From contig NC_059396.1 in the NCBI RefSeq assembly GCF_905220565.1, positions 10,931,706 to 10,995,705 on the forward strand: DNA of 64,000 nucleotides, in the 5' to 3' direction. Shown piece by piece: positions 45,442 to 56,966 of the stretch. Position numbers and translations under genes: made by a program. This DNA comes from Melitaea cinxia (lineage: Eukaryota; Arthropoda; Insecta; Lepidoptera; Nymphalidae). Within the stretch, counting starts at the first letter, position 1. The number at the start of each line of letters is the position of its first letter. The notes below the pieces were generated by a model. That model saw only the letters and a program-made list of their open reading frames with translations, was not told the origin of the DNA and ran no database searches.

Positions 45442-47559
45442 ATCCAGCTTGAGTTTCATAGAGTTAGTTAGTCATTTCATATATTTTTTTGTGTACATTA
45501 TATGGTTACAACATAGATTATTTTATAGTATGTGTTAAGATATATCAAAGGCATAGAATTTGCTGTTCGATGACCAGAATAAGGACAAAGCCGTTCATAC
45601 TTTAACCAAGTGATCTTTAGGATAGTTTTTATCACTGGCCATCAGTCAGCTGAGAGTATTTAAGACGAGAAGTTAGTAATCTAATATTTAGGAAAACAAG
45701 TAACCCGTGAGTAAGTATTGGATGAAATTAATCGAAGTTCGGATTACGAGAGCCAAGGCTTAATCTGGCGAGAGTATCAGGACGCGGAGTTGTTATCTGT
45801 TTAATGTCTGGTAAACAACGGGATCAAGGGATAAGGAGCGTCCTTCCAAGCTGGCCCTCCGGCGCGGATTACTGGCGCTCCGAGGAAGATTGCTGCTCAC
45901 GTCCCACATATTAACCGGAGACTCACTTAACATAATTAATATGTGAGCGCCAATCAAATGGGAAAAGTAAATACTACATAGGTACTCACCGGCCTTGTAT
46001 ATTACAATAACTTACGCGAATACATTTACTACGTTAATTAATACACAGATAAAACATAAATACTTGTAATTTACAAGACAGAGTTTTAAGATTAGAAAAT
46101 CTCTAGAAACCCTTAATTTCATCAATGTACATGAGTTTTAATTATGTGTCTTTATAATCAATATTATGGTACGTTATTTTATCTAAAAACAAATCGGGAC
46201 ACATGGCACCAGAAGCATCAGTGTCACAATATAATCGAGAGAACAAGATATAGATTAATAAAACTAGATAGTGAATGTGTCGGAGCGGCGGATGGTACGA
46301 GTAGGTTCGGGACGGCTCAACAGGCTCAACCTCGTAATCGTCGTCTAACTGTTGTGGAACTCGTAATTGTCCACCGAGCGAGACAGCTGAATGCGCAACG
46401 CGTCTCAATCGGTGTCGACTTAAGACTCCATGCAAATTCAATTTCGTGCCCAAGCAATCCTCCACGTAAGGCCCAACCGAACATATTATTGCTGGATTTA
46501 TCTTTATTGCAGCTGTAGAACACTCCAACTAACTTCGACTGTCGAACTTGTGCCATTAGCGAAGACACCGAGATACTGGATTGTTTTCGTAAGGGTGGAG
46601 TTGTAAGCTTATTGCTTTTCTTAATACCTTGCAGAATAGTTTAAATTTATTTTCAATCGATTACTGACATATTGCAAAATTACTATCTCGTTTTATTAAT
46701 TTTATTAATACTTTAAAAATAATTTGTTACAATGTGAGACTACACAATAGAAATAATTTTGTAGATAGTTGTAATTATGCCAGTGACCTTCAAGTTCATA
46801 GCTACTCCTGTCTTCAAATTAATGCGTCGTATCTATAAATATTTTAAACACGCATATCATATAGGTATGCTACATTGGATGTGATTGAAATATCAACGCT
46901 AAGATTTTATTAAATTATTTTAATATATTAATATTTATAACGCATCAGCTTTCGCTCCGCTATGCGTGTTCATAAATTGATTCTCATAATAGGTCTTCTG
47001 CCATGCATATCAAAGTATTCTCTTATCTCTTACGCATATAGTTTTTCAATAACATCATACATAATTCACTTTAAATTGACTTCAAATACGATGAGGAAAG
47101 CGGTGTTTATGAATTTTATTGACTAGTGTTGTTAGTACATTACTGGTTTTTCGAGTTGACTCTGTCTAAGAAGAATAAAGGTACGCATTTTATTAGTCTT
47201 GGAATATTACTCTCATAGCTATATAAAATAAGCTTCATGATTTCCAAAATTTAAGAAAGTAGAGAAATTTTTGTCGTATTATAGATAGTTCGATATGGGT
47301 TTATTTTTATATTACTTAAACTTATAGATAGTAAAAACTTTTAGAATTGGACGTATATAAGTAGTTATAATAATATAACGTACCTGCTGATCCGGCTTAT
47401 TCAATGCGAGCACTCAACATTTAGATAATGCTCCGAACGCTATTAAAAATACTACGTGTATAAAAAGGCAGGATGTTTTCGACATTGTCCACACAGAATT
47501 CAATTTAGAATAAAATAGCGCGACAAAACGCAAACGAATTCGTCGAGTGCTCATCTGTT
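45442..47559. other. Gene-free stretch with two notable islands
   Basis: The first island, 45740-45960, is unique sequence with CTGGCCCTCCGGCGCGGATT and an inverted repeat CACATATTAA / TTAATATGTG (45905-45914, 45936-45945). The second, about 46140-46570, carries overlapping frames on both strands: 128 and 80 codons minus, 124 codons plus. None shows a domain, signal peptide or splice logic, so I treat this as non-coding. Confidence 0.4.
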
Positions 47560-47900
47560 ATGACATAATACGCGCAATGCGTTCCATAATACCGGACCCG
47601 CACAAAAAGACATCAAACCTTTGTAAAGTAGACGTCACGAGGTAATCCACCCGTAAAATGTCCCAAATCACTACAAAAAGTAGCCGACAAAAGTGTTGTT
47701 GTATAAACGTAAAATGAAATTTAATAAACATCGAACAATAGAGGTTTGTAGACAGTTTTGGGAAGATCCAGATAGTGAATTGGAGATAAGCTGGCTAAAG
47801 GTTTGCGAGCAGCGCGTATGTTTGATGTCGCCTCTCGTCGCCGGAGCGTGAACGTTTTAGTGCAAAATTGCAAACGCTACCCTCTGTTGCATCTGGTAAA
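47560..47900. other. Candidate conserved non-coding island
   Basis: Unique sequence with CGCGCAATGCGTTCCATAAT and GCCTCTCGTCGCCGGAGCGT. No ORF. Confidence 0.35.
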
Positions 47901-49210
47901 TGTACACTTCATACAAATAATACTTTTAATTTCGTAGATGGATGACATTCTGTTATTGTGACAAAAATCACTTCAGGATTTTTGAAGAGTAATTAAATAG
48001 CCATGATGTATTGATGCAAATTGTTCTCGAGTTATATTTTTATTAGCAACTTTTTTATTTGGTAAAGATCAACTAGCAATTTAAGTTAAGGTTATGCATA
48101 TATTATAGGTAAAGACTTACGCATTTCAATGAAAAAGCTAATATTTAAATTAAAATTTTGATTAAAATTTCTTCATTTGAAATATTTAATTTAAGAGAAA
48201 TCGAGCAATTATCTCTGAAGTGTATTAGAAGATAAGTATCAAACGTTTCTATTTAACTTCTCTCCCGAGCACAAATTCCCGGAGCGCCATATTGAAATGT
48301 TTATAATTAAATTACATAAAGACGAAGAAAATTAATTTCACAGTACGAAGTGGCGAGCGCTTCGTTCCGACAAAGCGGAAGCGCTCAAAGGTGGCGCTGC
48401 CGTCGCTTCAATCCAATTTCAGAGATGTTTTTGAAAATTGCCGAGGAGTTGAATAATCACGTTATAACTTAACGGTATTAAATTTTATACGTTAAAGTGT
48501 TAATATTTCATTTCCAAGTTTAATTTAATTAATTCCAAACTTTGGAATCTTTTTGTTGCAAGCGGTATATAATTTTGCGACGAGTCTTGCGACTACGAGT
48601 AAGTATATATAAATGAAATTTGGATTTTGGAAATTTTAGATTGGAAAATATTTCGATTAAAATAATCAGAGATATAGTTTATTTTTTTAATGTTCTTAAG
48701 TTAATTTAAGGACGTAATTAAAAATGTATTCGTTGATAATATTCGCAATATATTACATCAGTGTATAAAATATTAAGACATTCAAATAGAATTAAGCAGC
48801 AGACTAGCTAGTTTTCATTTAATTATGAGATAAGCTGAATATCTTAAGAATAGTCACAACAGGTTACTCCTTGTACGCCTAATCCTTATAAGGCGGCAAC
48901 CGGCGACGAAACAAATTGATGTACCCAAATAATTATTAATGCCTCACGAAATTTAATTGGAAAAGTTGAATTTGTATCGCGCTCACGGCGTAGGTGAGCG
49001 ATTTCAGTCGCGGAGCGGCGCCACTAGGACTGTTTACGAGATAATTAATCTCAAAGTATTTACGGCTTTAATCGGGCACTCCCGCTCGAAGGGGGCGAAT
49101 AATTTTCGTACGTAATAACGTTCCCACTGACAGATACCTTTGCGTGATACGATTCACATGTGAAACATTCGGTTATAACTATACGCACTTTAACTTTGAG
49201 CGTCTGTTTC
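47901..49210. other. Gene-free stretch with islands
   Basis: Unique GC-richer patches at about 48240-48430 (GGTGGCGCTGCCGTCGCTTC) and 48880-49170 (AGTCGCGGAGCGGCGCCACT). No gene is supported. Confidence 0.4.
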
Positions 49211-51174
49211 ACTTCTGGTTTATATCGTAATTAACAAGTGATTAAGAGTTCATATTTTAGTTACTACTTAATATTACTTGTTGTTTATTGTATTTGCCAC
49301 AAGTTTAAGAAATATTTAAAACACAATTATAACAAGTGATTTAATTAACGTGATGATTCAGTTGCGCCACATTTATTATAATCATATTCCATTTTAATGT
49401 CAGTGTGCTTAAACAGAACCTAAAAAGCCACTAATAGTAGTTACAGTTCGTATATGGTTCGCCTATTCGATGATAGATGGCGCGCTGTGTATTAGTTTAG
49501 ACTGATGTCAGTTTTTATAGTTCAGATTTCCACCACGTCTACAGCGCCACTTAAAATGATTAAATGAGCTTAATGTATGTAATGTGTAAATATTATAAAT
49601 TATTATTTTTTGATTATCAAGTTAAATTAATATGAATATAATTTTAACAGCGCTGTATTTTTGCATGTGATAACGCATGGGCCGTTTAAGCTAATTAACA
49701 ATAGATCGAATCCGAATGCAACAACAATGAAACACGAAGAATAAATGTCAATTTCACAAACGACGAGGAGGGTTCGGTTTTAAATCGAATTCCGTTTAAT
49801 AATAGTACCGCGTTAGAGTTGAACGCACTCTTGATAGTTCGATAGTTTATTGTATTGTAGACATTATAATGATCTCATATTAGAAAGACTTCTCACAAAT
49901 AAATTGAACGAGAATATATATATTTTTTTGTTTTTACTTATTTTAATATTAGATTTAATCGAGTATATAAGCTATGTAATTCTTTTGTTGTTAAGTTAGT
50001 AACTCTATAACATATTTTATTGAGGTATTACGACCTGCATTAACGTTCTAAATGTAAATTTATTATAAAAAGTTAGAATTATAATTTTTATTTTTTTATT
50101 CATCTTTTTACGTTGAATATTATTTGTTCGTATACAAATTATTCTAAAGTAATAAATATTTACGAATAAATGTAATTAACAGTAATTAATCTAAAAATGT
50201 ATAATTATATTTAAAAGTTTTATACTTTTGTGTATATGTGGTAATTTGTGACTTGTGATTGTGAAATACATTCCATACATATTTCGTTTTAGTATAAAAT
50301 ACCTTCAAGTATTTAATTAGTGATTAACATTTATATTTTAAGGCAAAGCAATTTCCATTGCGTTTGTTTTCCCTGCATAAGATTGTTCACAGATTTGGTG
50401 ACCATTTTTAAAAAGCTTCTCACCACAAAATAAACGATTGCTATTTAACTGCTAAATAGAATCGGACGAATCTCCTAACTGTGGCATCTGATTAAAATCT
50501 GCTCACTGAACTCGTTCGTTTAAAGTATAAAATGAGGTAAAAATCGAGAAAGCCTTAATGAGAAAAAAAACATTTCAATCTGGGTTTATGACCCGGACTT
50601 CTATCTTGCATATAAATTAAGTAAATATATCTTCATTGCAGGAGTTCATGACAAATGTAGTTTTAAGACACAACTTTGTTCAGGTAACACGTAATTCAAT
50701 TTTATAACATAATATTTGTTTCGTAATCCAGATAAATATATCTGATATGCCTATTTTTATTTTGAATTATTATCTCTGGTTTCAATTTTTGTGAAATTAG
50801 TGCAAAATTTTGTCATTAATGCGACGGATAAAATTGGGATAGGGTACAGGAAGAAACATTTTGGTCAAAACGTTGATCACTCCGACGGGTATCTACTACT
50901 TCAATTTTTTTCACAGCCAAGCCAGTAAGTAAAGTAGTCACAGCACCAGCGAATGCATTATGTTGATAGCGGGAGTAGTGTCAAAAATGCATTTGTAACC
51001 TTAGTGTAAGTAAAGATTCATTTCTTCATTTCCTTCTAGTGTTAGCTAGAAAATAAATAATTATAAAATATGTAACAATAAACAATATAATTATTATGTA
51101 ATATGCTTTCAGCGTATTAAGTTCTAAAGCTGGGTAAAATCATATAACACGATAAAGCAACAGTAAAGTTAACG
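49211..51174. other. AT-rich non-coding stretch
   Basis: A small unique patch at about 49730-49820. Nothing else recognised. Confidence 0.5.
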
Positions 51175-51310
51175 TGGTCAACGAGAATAATTACCAGGGT
51201 CGGAGGGTGGCGGGCGTATGAGGAACTGCCCCGCTGACCACCCCCGTTGCCTGGCAACCGCCCAATCATCATAAACAGATAACCGCCATCTTATGTATTC
51301 TACTGAGTGG
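51175..51310. promoter_or_regulatory. Island with an RFX X-box palindrome
   Basis: GTTGCCTGGCAAC at 51246-51258 is a perfect inverted repeat (GTTGCC-T-GGCAAC) that fits the RFX X-box consensus RYYNYYN(1-3)RRNRAC. It sits in a GC-rich island (GGTCGGAGGGTGGCGGGCGT) with CCGCCATCTTATG 30 bases downstream, a YY1/Pho-like motif. X-boxes are typical of ciliary-gene control regions. No exon is visible nearby, so function is inferred. Confidence 0.4.
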
Positions 51311-54300
51311 ACAGGTGATTTTTATAGACTTGTGTTTATGAGAGGAAATTAGGTAAGAAATAAGCGAGCGTTCAAATGACAAGGAAAATGTTTTTGTTTT
51401 TTTCTTACGAGATATTCATGTTGCAAAATTTGCCACGTATTATGTAAACAAATGTAGCATATCAATATAAAAATATAATAAAATAGTGTTCTTAAAATAC
51501 TGTACGATTTCTATATCAATAACAAATTCAAAATTGCAAATGGTATTACAATATAATAGGCATTACATATTCCATTACTGAACAAAGAACTCTTTTGACT
51601 TCCAAGTACCTATAGAGTCGAAATAAAGATGAAAGTTGCAATTAATTAAATTAAACTTTGATAAATTCTTATTTTTATAAATTACTAGTTTACTTGACTA
51701 ACTTTGTAACGCTTCTATATTGCTATATCTTTTTTTATATATCTTTTTTGATATTGTTTTTCAAACCATGTCCTGATAATAACGAACAAAAAAAGCTATA
51801 CAGTTTGGTGCAGTTTTACGAAAGTTATACGTTTCAGTGATTTATTTTTATTTATATAATACAAATCGAATAAGATTGAGTATGAAAATGGTAGATGTGT
51901 ATAATTGATAAAAAAATAAGAATCCATTGCCTGAGCACTTATAAATAACAAGGATAAAGTCAGCGACGTTTCGGATGTAAGGTAATCCTTTCACTTGAGC
52001 ATTTAACCCTCCGTTTAAAGTGTAAGCCGAGTGAATTTTTAATAAATTTCAAAGAGATGTCAATCGCGTGTTTTATTTTGCATAGGGCTTAGCGGCAAGG
52101 GTGCGCGAGTAGATTTCGCTGTAAGTCATTTGTTTGCGCGGAAAACCCTCCCGCGCTCCTGCATCGTAACTGCACTTATTTTTGACAGCATGTCAAATGA
52201 TATTTTAATTGTTTACACTCATACTCTTATAAACAGTAGGGTATGTTTATATTTAAATATTGTTGTTCTCTTTTAATTGTAATTTGAAGGCAAAAGTAAG
52301 ATTTATTATATCAACGTATAGTTAGTAATAACATTCTCCACAATTTGTAATTTGCGAATATTGAAAGAAGCTGTGCACAAAATAAGTAAAATACTTCAAA
52401 CATGGTTGGTTATATATACTTCAGACATAATTGGTTATAATATGTATTACAATATAAGTTAGAATTTAGAATGTTTCTCAATGAACGTCGATAATATTCA
52501 TTAAGAGTTAACCAAACTTTTAGCATTTACAAACAATTGTATGCTGTCGAGATTTACGTAACTGCTATTTAACGCAAACAAAACCGATTCAAATTATAGA
52601 GAAAGCATCGCAATCAGACCATATCATTTACGACGGGCCGCCGTTTAAAGGGCAGTCAGTTCTAACTTTAAAAAGGGTAATAGATGCATGTCTTGTAAGC
52701 TATTGTCTTAGGGTAAATGCTTCCGTGAGACCTGCGAGGTCCGATCGACCGATCTGACAATTTCAATTTGTATGCCGGCCACCGCAGCCCACCCCGCCAG
52801 TTCTCACGCCACTTTTACGTTTTACCTAATTATTATTTCCCTTTTAACCGACTAACACATGTTTGCCCATTAACTATTACGACTCGTGACTTTATTATAA
52901 AGTATATTGGTTCTTTCATATTCCTTCATTAAGGCCGACGACATTTGCATAACTATTTCCTATAGCGACAAACAATAGCCTAAAAAGGTAATATTATTTA
53001 AAAACTGTCATGTTTCCATGGTTAAACATTATTTTTAAAATGTAAAACTTAATTAAAACTACTTTTCATTGAAATATTTGAATCGGATATAGTTAACACG
53101 TTCGTAGAGATTTTTCCTTATGAGGCGACAAAGATAGTTCTATTTACCGTGTTTATGCTAATTTTAACATAAGTATTTTATAAAACTCGTCCGAATTATA
53201 GCATATATGTTATAGAGAATGATAATAGCCACTAATTTTTATGTTCTTATGTATCCGATATCCCCAATGAACTTAAGATAAGTTAGTGTTGTTTAAGATG
53301 AATGAACGACGCTCATGCCGCGGACGGAACCCGGAGCGAGCACGCTTCACCACCTACCTATTCAGGATGTAGCGATTATGGCGACGGTCTAATGATCGCA
53401 TCCCGCTTTGGTCCTACATTCGCATGCATGTTTTTATAAAAGTTCTTGCTCTTCTTGCCTCACCGAGTACGGGACGGCACATAACGGAGACGACAGGAAA
53501 CTTAAACGCATTATGATTCATTGTAAGCGTAGATTAAAATTATTCATGTCACATGAACTCGAGGACGAACATGAAATAATGCAATGCAATTTTATAATTC
53601 TCGCTAGCAACGCGCGTCTACTGGATTGTATTGCATTCCGTTTACCGATTTTGCGCTTGATTACGTGTGCTTAAATGGCTTTATTTAATTAAAACTGATT
53701 TTCTTTTATATTTATTTGAGTTTAACGATAAGAATAATTTTAATGTGAAAGAACGTAATCTGTAATTATTTTTATATGAATATTATAATGATCACATAGT
53801 CCAAAATTATTTATTAAAATATTTTGTTTACAAATTCTAAATTCTAATCATTACTCTAATAAATTAAGTAACTGCCAACTAGCACGTGAATTTGTATTAT
53901 TATTATTATTTTTTAATTTTGTAGTTAAAAAAACTACAAAAGTATTATTTGTTATAGTAGAAAGTAAAAATAAAATATAAAGAATATTTAGGTTTTATAT
54001 ACCGTTCATGTCATTATGAAAACAAAACGCAAATTTCCATAATACCTACGAATTGTTATGGAATAAGCAATATTAAAAAATGCTGTTATTAAAATTAAAA
54101 TACAGTACTTATGCAAAAACGATCACGATATATTAATGTATGTATTGCGAGAATCACATTAGTGACATTAAAATCCTCTCTGCATTCGTTAGTAGTGACT
54201 GTCTATGGCAAAATATGTGCACCGACTTGATTTTGCTATTCGCTCCGTATGATTTTCAGAAATGGCCGCAGCATATAGGCACTAAGGATACAATATTTTT

Positions 54301-55379
54301 ATGCTGTTCGTTTTTCCTTAGCGGCTGTTTTTACTGTCATTACCTTAACTAAAGTAGGAAAATCGCTCGAGATGCTACATTCTAATGCCGGTTACAAGCC
54401 CGCGCGTGCGCCGCTACTCAGAGGGATTAGGGTTGTCACACCCGCTAATGATCTATGACAGGTCAGTGACTGTTTACATTTTATAGTTCAAGACCGACGT
54501 TTACACCATAACATATTATTTATATTTATATGCTATGGTTAGTGGTTGTTTTGTTAAAATATTTTAGTATGTACTATCGTATTAAGAAATAAACTTGTAT
54601 ATTTATGGCAACAAATAAATAAATAACAATTGTATATATTTTGTACATCAGAAAATAAGCCAGATCTGGGAAGCCTGGGACGTCACTCTATTATAGGCGT
54701 CACAATTAAAAAACCTTGTTAAAAAACATTTAAAAACACTAAAATAAAAAGCTATTTTTAGGCGTATATAGTCACAAAGCTACGTTAATTATTTTATATT
54801 ATTAATATCAGTTAATTTTATAATACATCAATGTTCTCATAACTATAAGAAAACCTTCTCAAAATGTTAAATTATAGTAATATACTATACAGTATTCCAG
54901 ATGGTATGAAATTTGAGAAAAATATTTCTTGTGAAAATATTATTACAAATATGTGCTTAGTTATATGCAGTAAAAGTCAAAAAATAAATGGTATATAAAT
55001 AACGTTGTCTATTACAGTTTGTGGGATATAATTATTTTTGATTAAATGACAGCCCTAGTTTTTTGTGATCATATGGATATGGCGCTCCTACTTATCTTTA
55101 TGTTTTAATAAAAACTTATAATGATTATTAGCGTTTTTGGTTTTTTGTTTATAATTATAGGTTTATAGTTTATAATTAATATGTAAACTTATTAAAAATA
55201 TGCCCGTTTTAATAAATTCAATACATTGATATCATTTCGAAGTTATATTTCCGGTCACCACCCTATCAAACATTATTTGCATTTTTAAACTATAATAAAC
55301 GTATCATCATTATTAAGAAACTAATTTAAAGCATACATTTTCCGGTCGATTACACAAGGACGTCGTAAAAAGGGAGAAG
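51311..55379. other. Long gene-free stretch with scattered islands
   Basis: Unique GC-richer patches at about 52060-52180, 52600-52830, 53290-53660 and 54150-54480. Near 51958-51985, 'gcgacgtttcggatg' echoes the arms of the fold-back element at 42004. Short frames (51658, 53408, 54140) show no domain. Confidence 0.4.
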
Positions 55380-55910
55380 TCTAAGTGTTCGGCACGCTAA
55401 TTCGAGAGAGCCAGCCGGAGTGTCGGTGTACGATGGCATCTTCATGGCTTACAATAGTAAACAAATGTGTCGCGCGGACGCAATTACACTGACGGCAGGT
55501 GCGGGAGAGCGTCACGCCGGCCGGGGCCGGGCGCCGGCAAATCGCGCGCACATCACGCTCCGCTACCTCCGGACTTATGCTAATGGTCCCCGCGCCGCGT
55601 AAATTGGAGTGAGCTTGCTGCAAAACAAAATGCGTCCGCCTCTTTATCTTATTACTTCAGTATTGGTTGGAGCTATGCCTCTCCATACCGTACTTTTAAT
55701 CCCTCAAACTAGCCTCTAAGTTGGCGCCTTATAGCATATTTTCATTCGCGCCGGATAGGAGAGCCGTTCGTCCAGCGAGTGCAGATTAGCGAGCCAGGAG
55801 AAATTCGAATACAAAAACTAGCGCGGGAACGAACGTGGAACCGATTAAAAGGCCACATCACGATTTTGTATGCACTTTGCACTCACTCGATCTCATGAAG
55901 GTAGGTACGG
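55380..55910. other. CpG-rich candidate regulatory island
   Basis: GCCGGCCGGGGCCGGGCGCC and related sequence. Overlapping 80- and 60-codon frames on opposite strands are GC artefacts. It could be an enhancer or a distant promoter. Confidence 0.4.
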
Positions 55911-56747
55911 ACTATTCTAGTGGCAGCTTTTATTTTTTTTCTCGTTCTCGAAGATTATTCAAAGGTGCCTTATAATTAAGGTGCTCGAACTTTGTTTTTT
56001 TGCTTTGTTTCCTTCTATCGTTAAGGCGTATTGTTTCTGTCGATGAGAGCTACTTCTTTTCTTTCTCGGAAAACTGAAATGATGTCGTTCAGGTAGTCGA
56101 TTAATATAAATCCAGTTATAGCACTATTCGAGTTAAACAGTGGAACGAATGTTGTCTTATTATAAATAAGAATACAAAATCTAAGTCGAAGTAGCGCGAT
56201 GATCGAATATTCATCATAGACCAACTATAATAGAACCCATCAACGGTGGTATGTGGTATTACCGCGGCCGCGGCCATGTGGCATCACATTTCATATAATA
56301 AGACTTGAATACATCGCACCGTGAAATGTGTCGATACAAAAACTTAACGAACTATAACGTGTGAATCGTATTAAAAAGATGTTTAGTCATTCGACTTCAT
56401 AAACGGGTGGCATTTGTCGTGATTAAATTTCAACCATTAGGACACCGTTACGCGATCGATAGATATAAGCGGATAATGTGCACCTACAATAATCCGGCAA
56501 ATAGAATTTCGGTTGCGAAATAGCTTTCCGTTATCTGATAATTTAGTTATGGAAACATCATTCGGTCTCGCGATTGTTGTTTGTTGTGGTATTGCGTTTC
56601 AAGTGATTGATGTACTCTCGATTGTTACATGCGAATCGTTTATGTTTGCAATTATTATTGCGATACAAATTTATGTACTTAATAGAATTTTTTTCCTTGC
56701 AAATACGTGATAAGTTACGATTTTTTTTCTAGGATGTATTAATTATA
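55911..56747. other. Non-coding stretch with palindromic patch
   Basis: CCGCGGCCGCGG (56262-56273) is a perfect 12-bp palindrome. Just after it CACATTTCA (56285-56293) is inverted as TGAAATGTG (56322-56330). The 56240-56480 region is otherwise unique. No gene. Confidence 0.4.
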
Positions 56748-56966
56748 TCATCATTATCATCATTACAGCCTATACAGTCCACTGCTGGACATAGGCCTCC
56801 ACAAGTTTACGCCAAAAATAACGTGAACTCATGTGTTTTGCCCATAGTCACCACGCTGGGCAGGCGGGTTGGTGACCGCAGTACTGGCTTTGTCGCACCG
56901 AAGACGCTGCTGCCCGTCTTCGGCCTGTGTATTTCAAAGCCAGCAGTTGGATGGTTATCCCGCCAT
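56748..56966 (-). mobile_element. Family A retroelement
   Basis: Begins with the reversed tail (ATC)n at 56748, then CAGCCTATACAGTCCACTGC, GGACATAGGCCTCCACAAG, TCACCACGCTGGGCAGGCGG, TTTGTCGCACCGAAGACGCT, GCTGCCCGTCTTCGGCCTGT, and ends CAGCAGTTGGATGGTTATCC. Confidence 0.85.
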
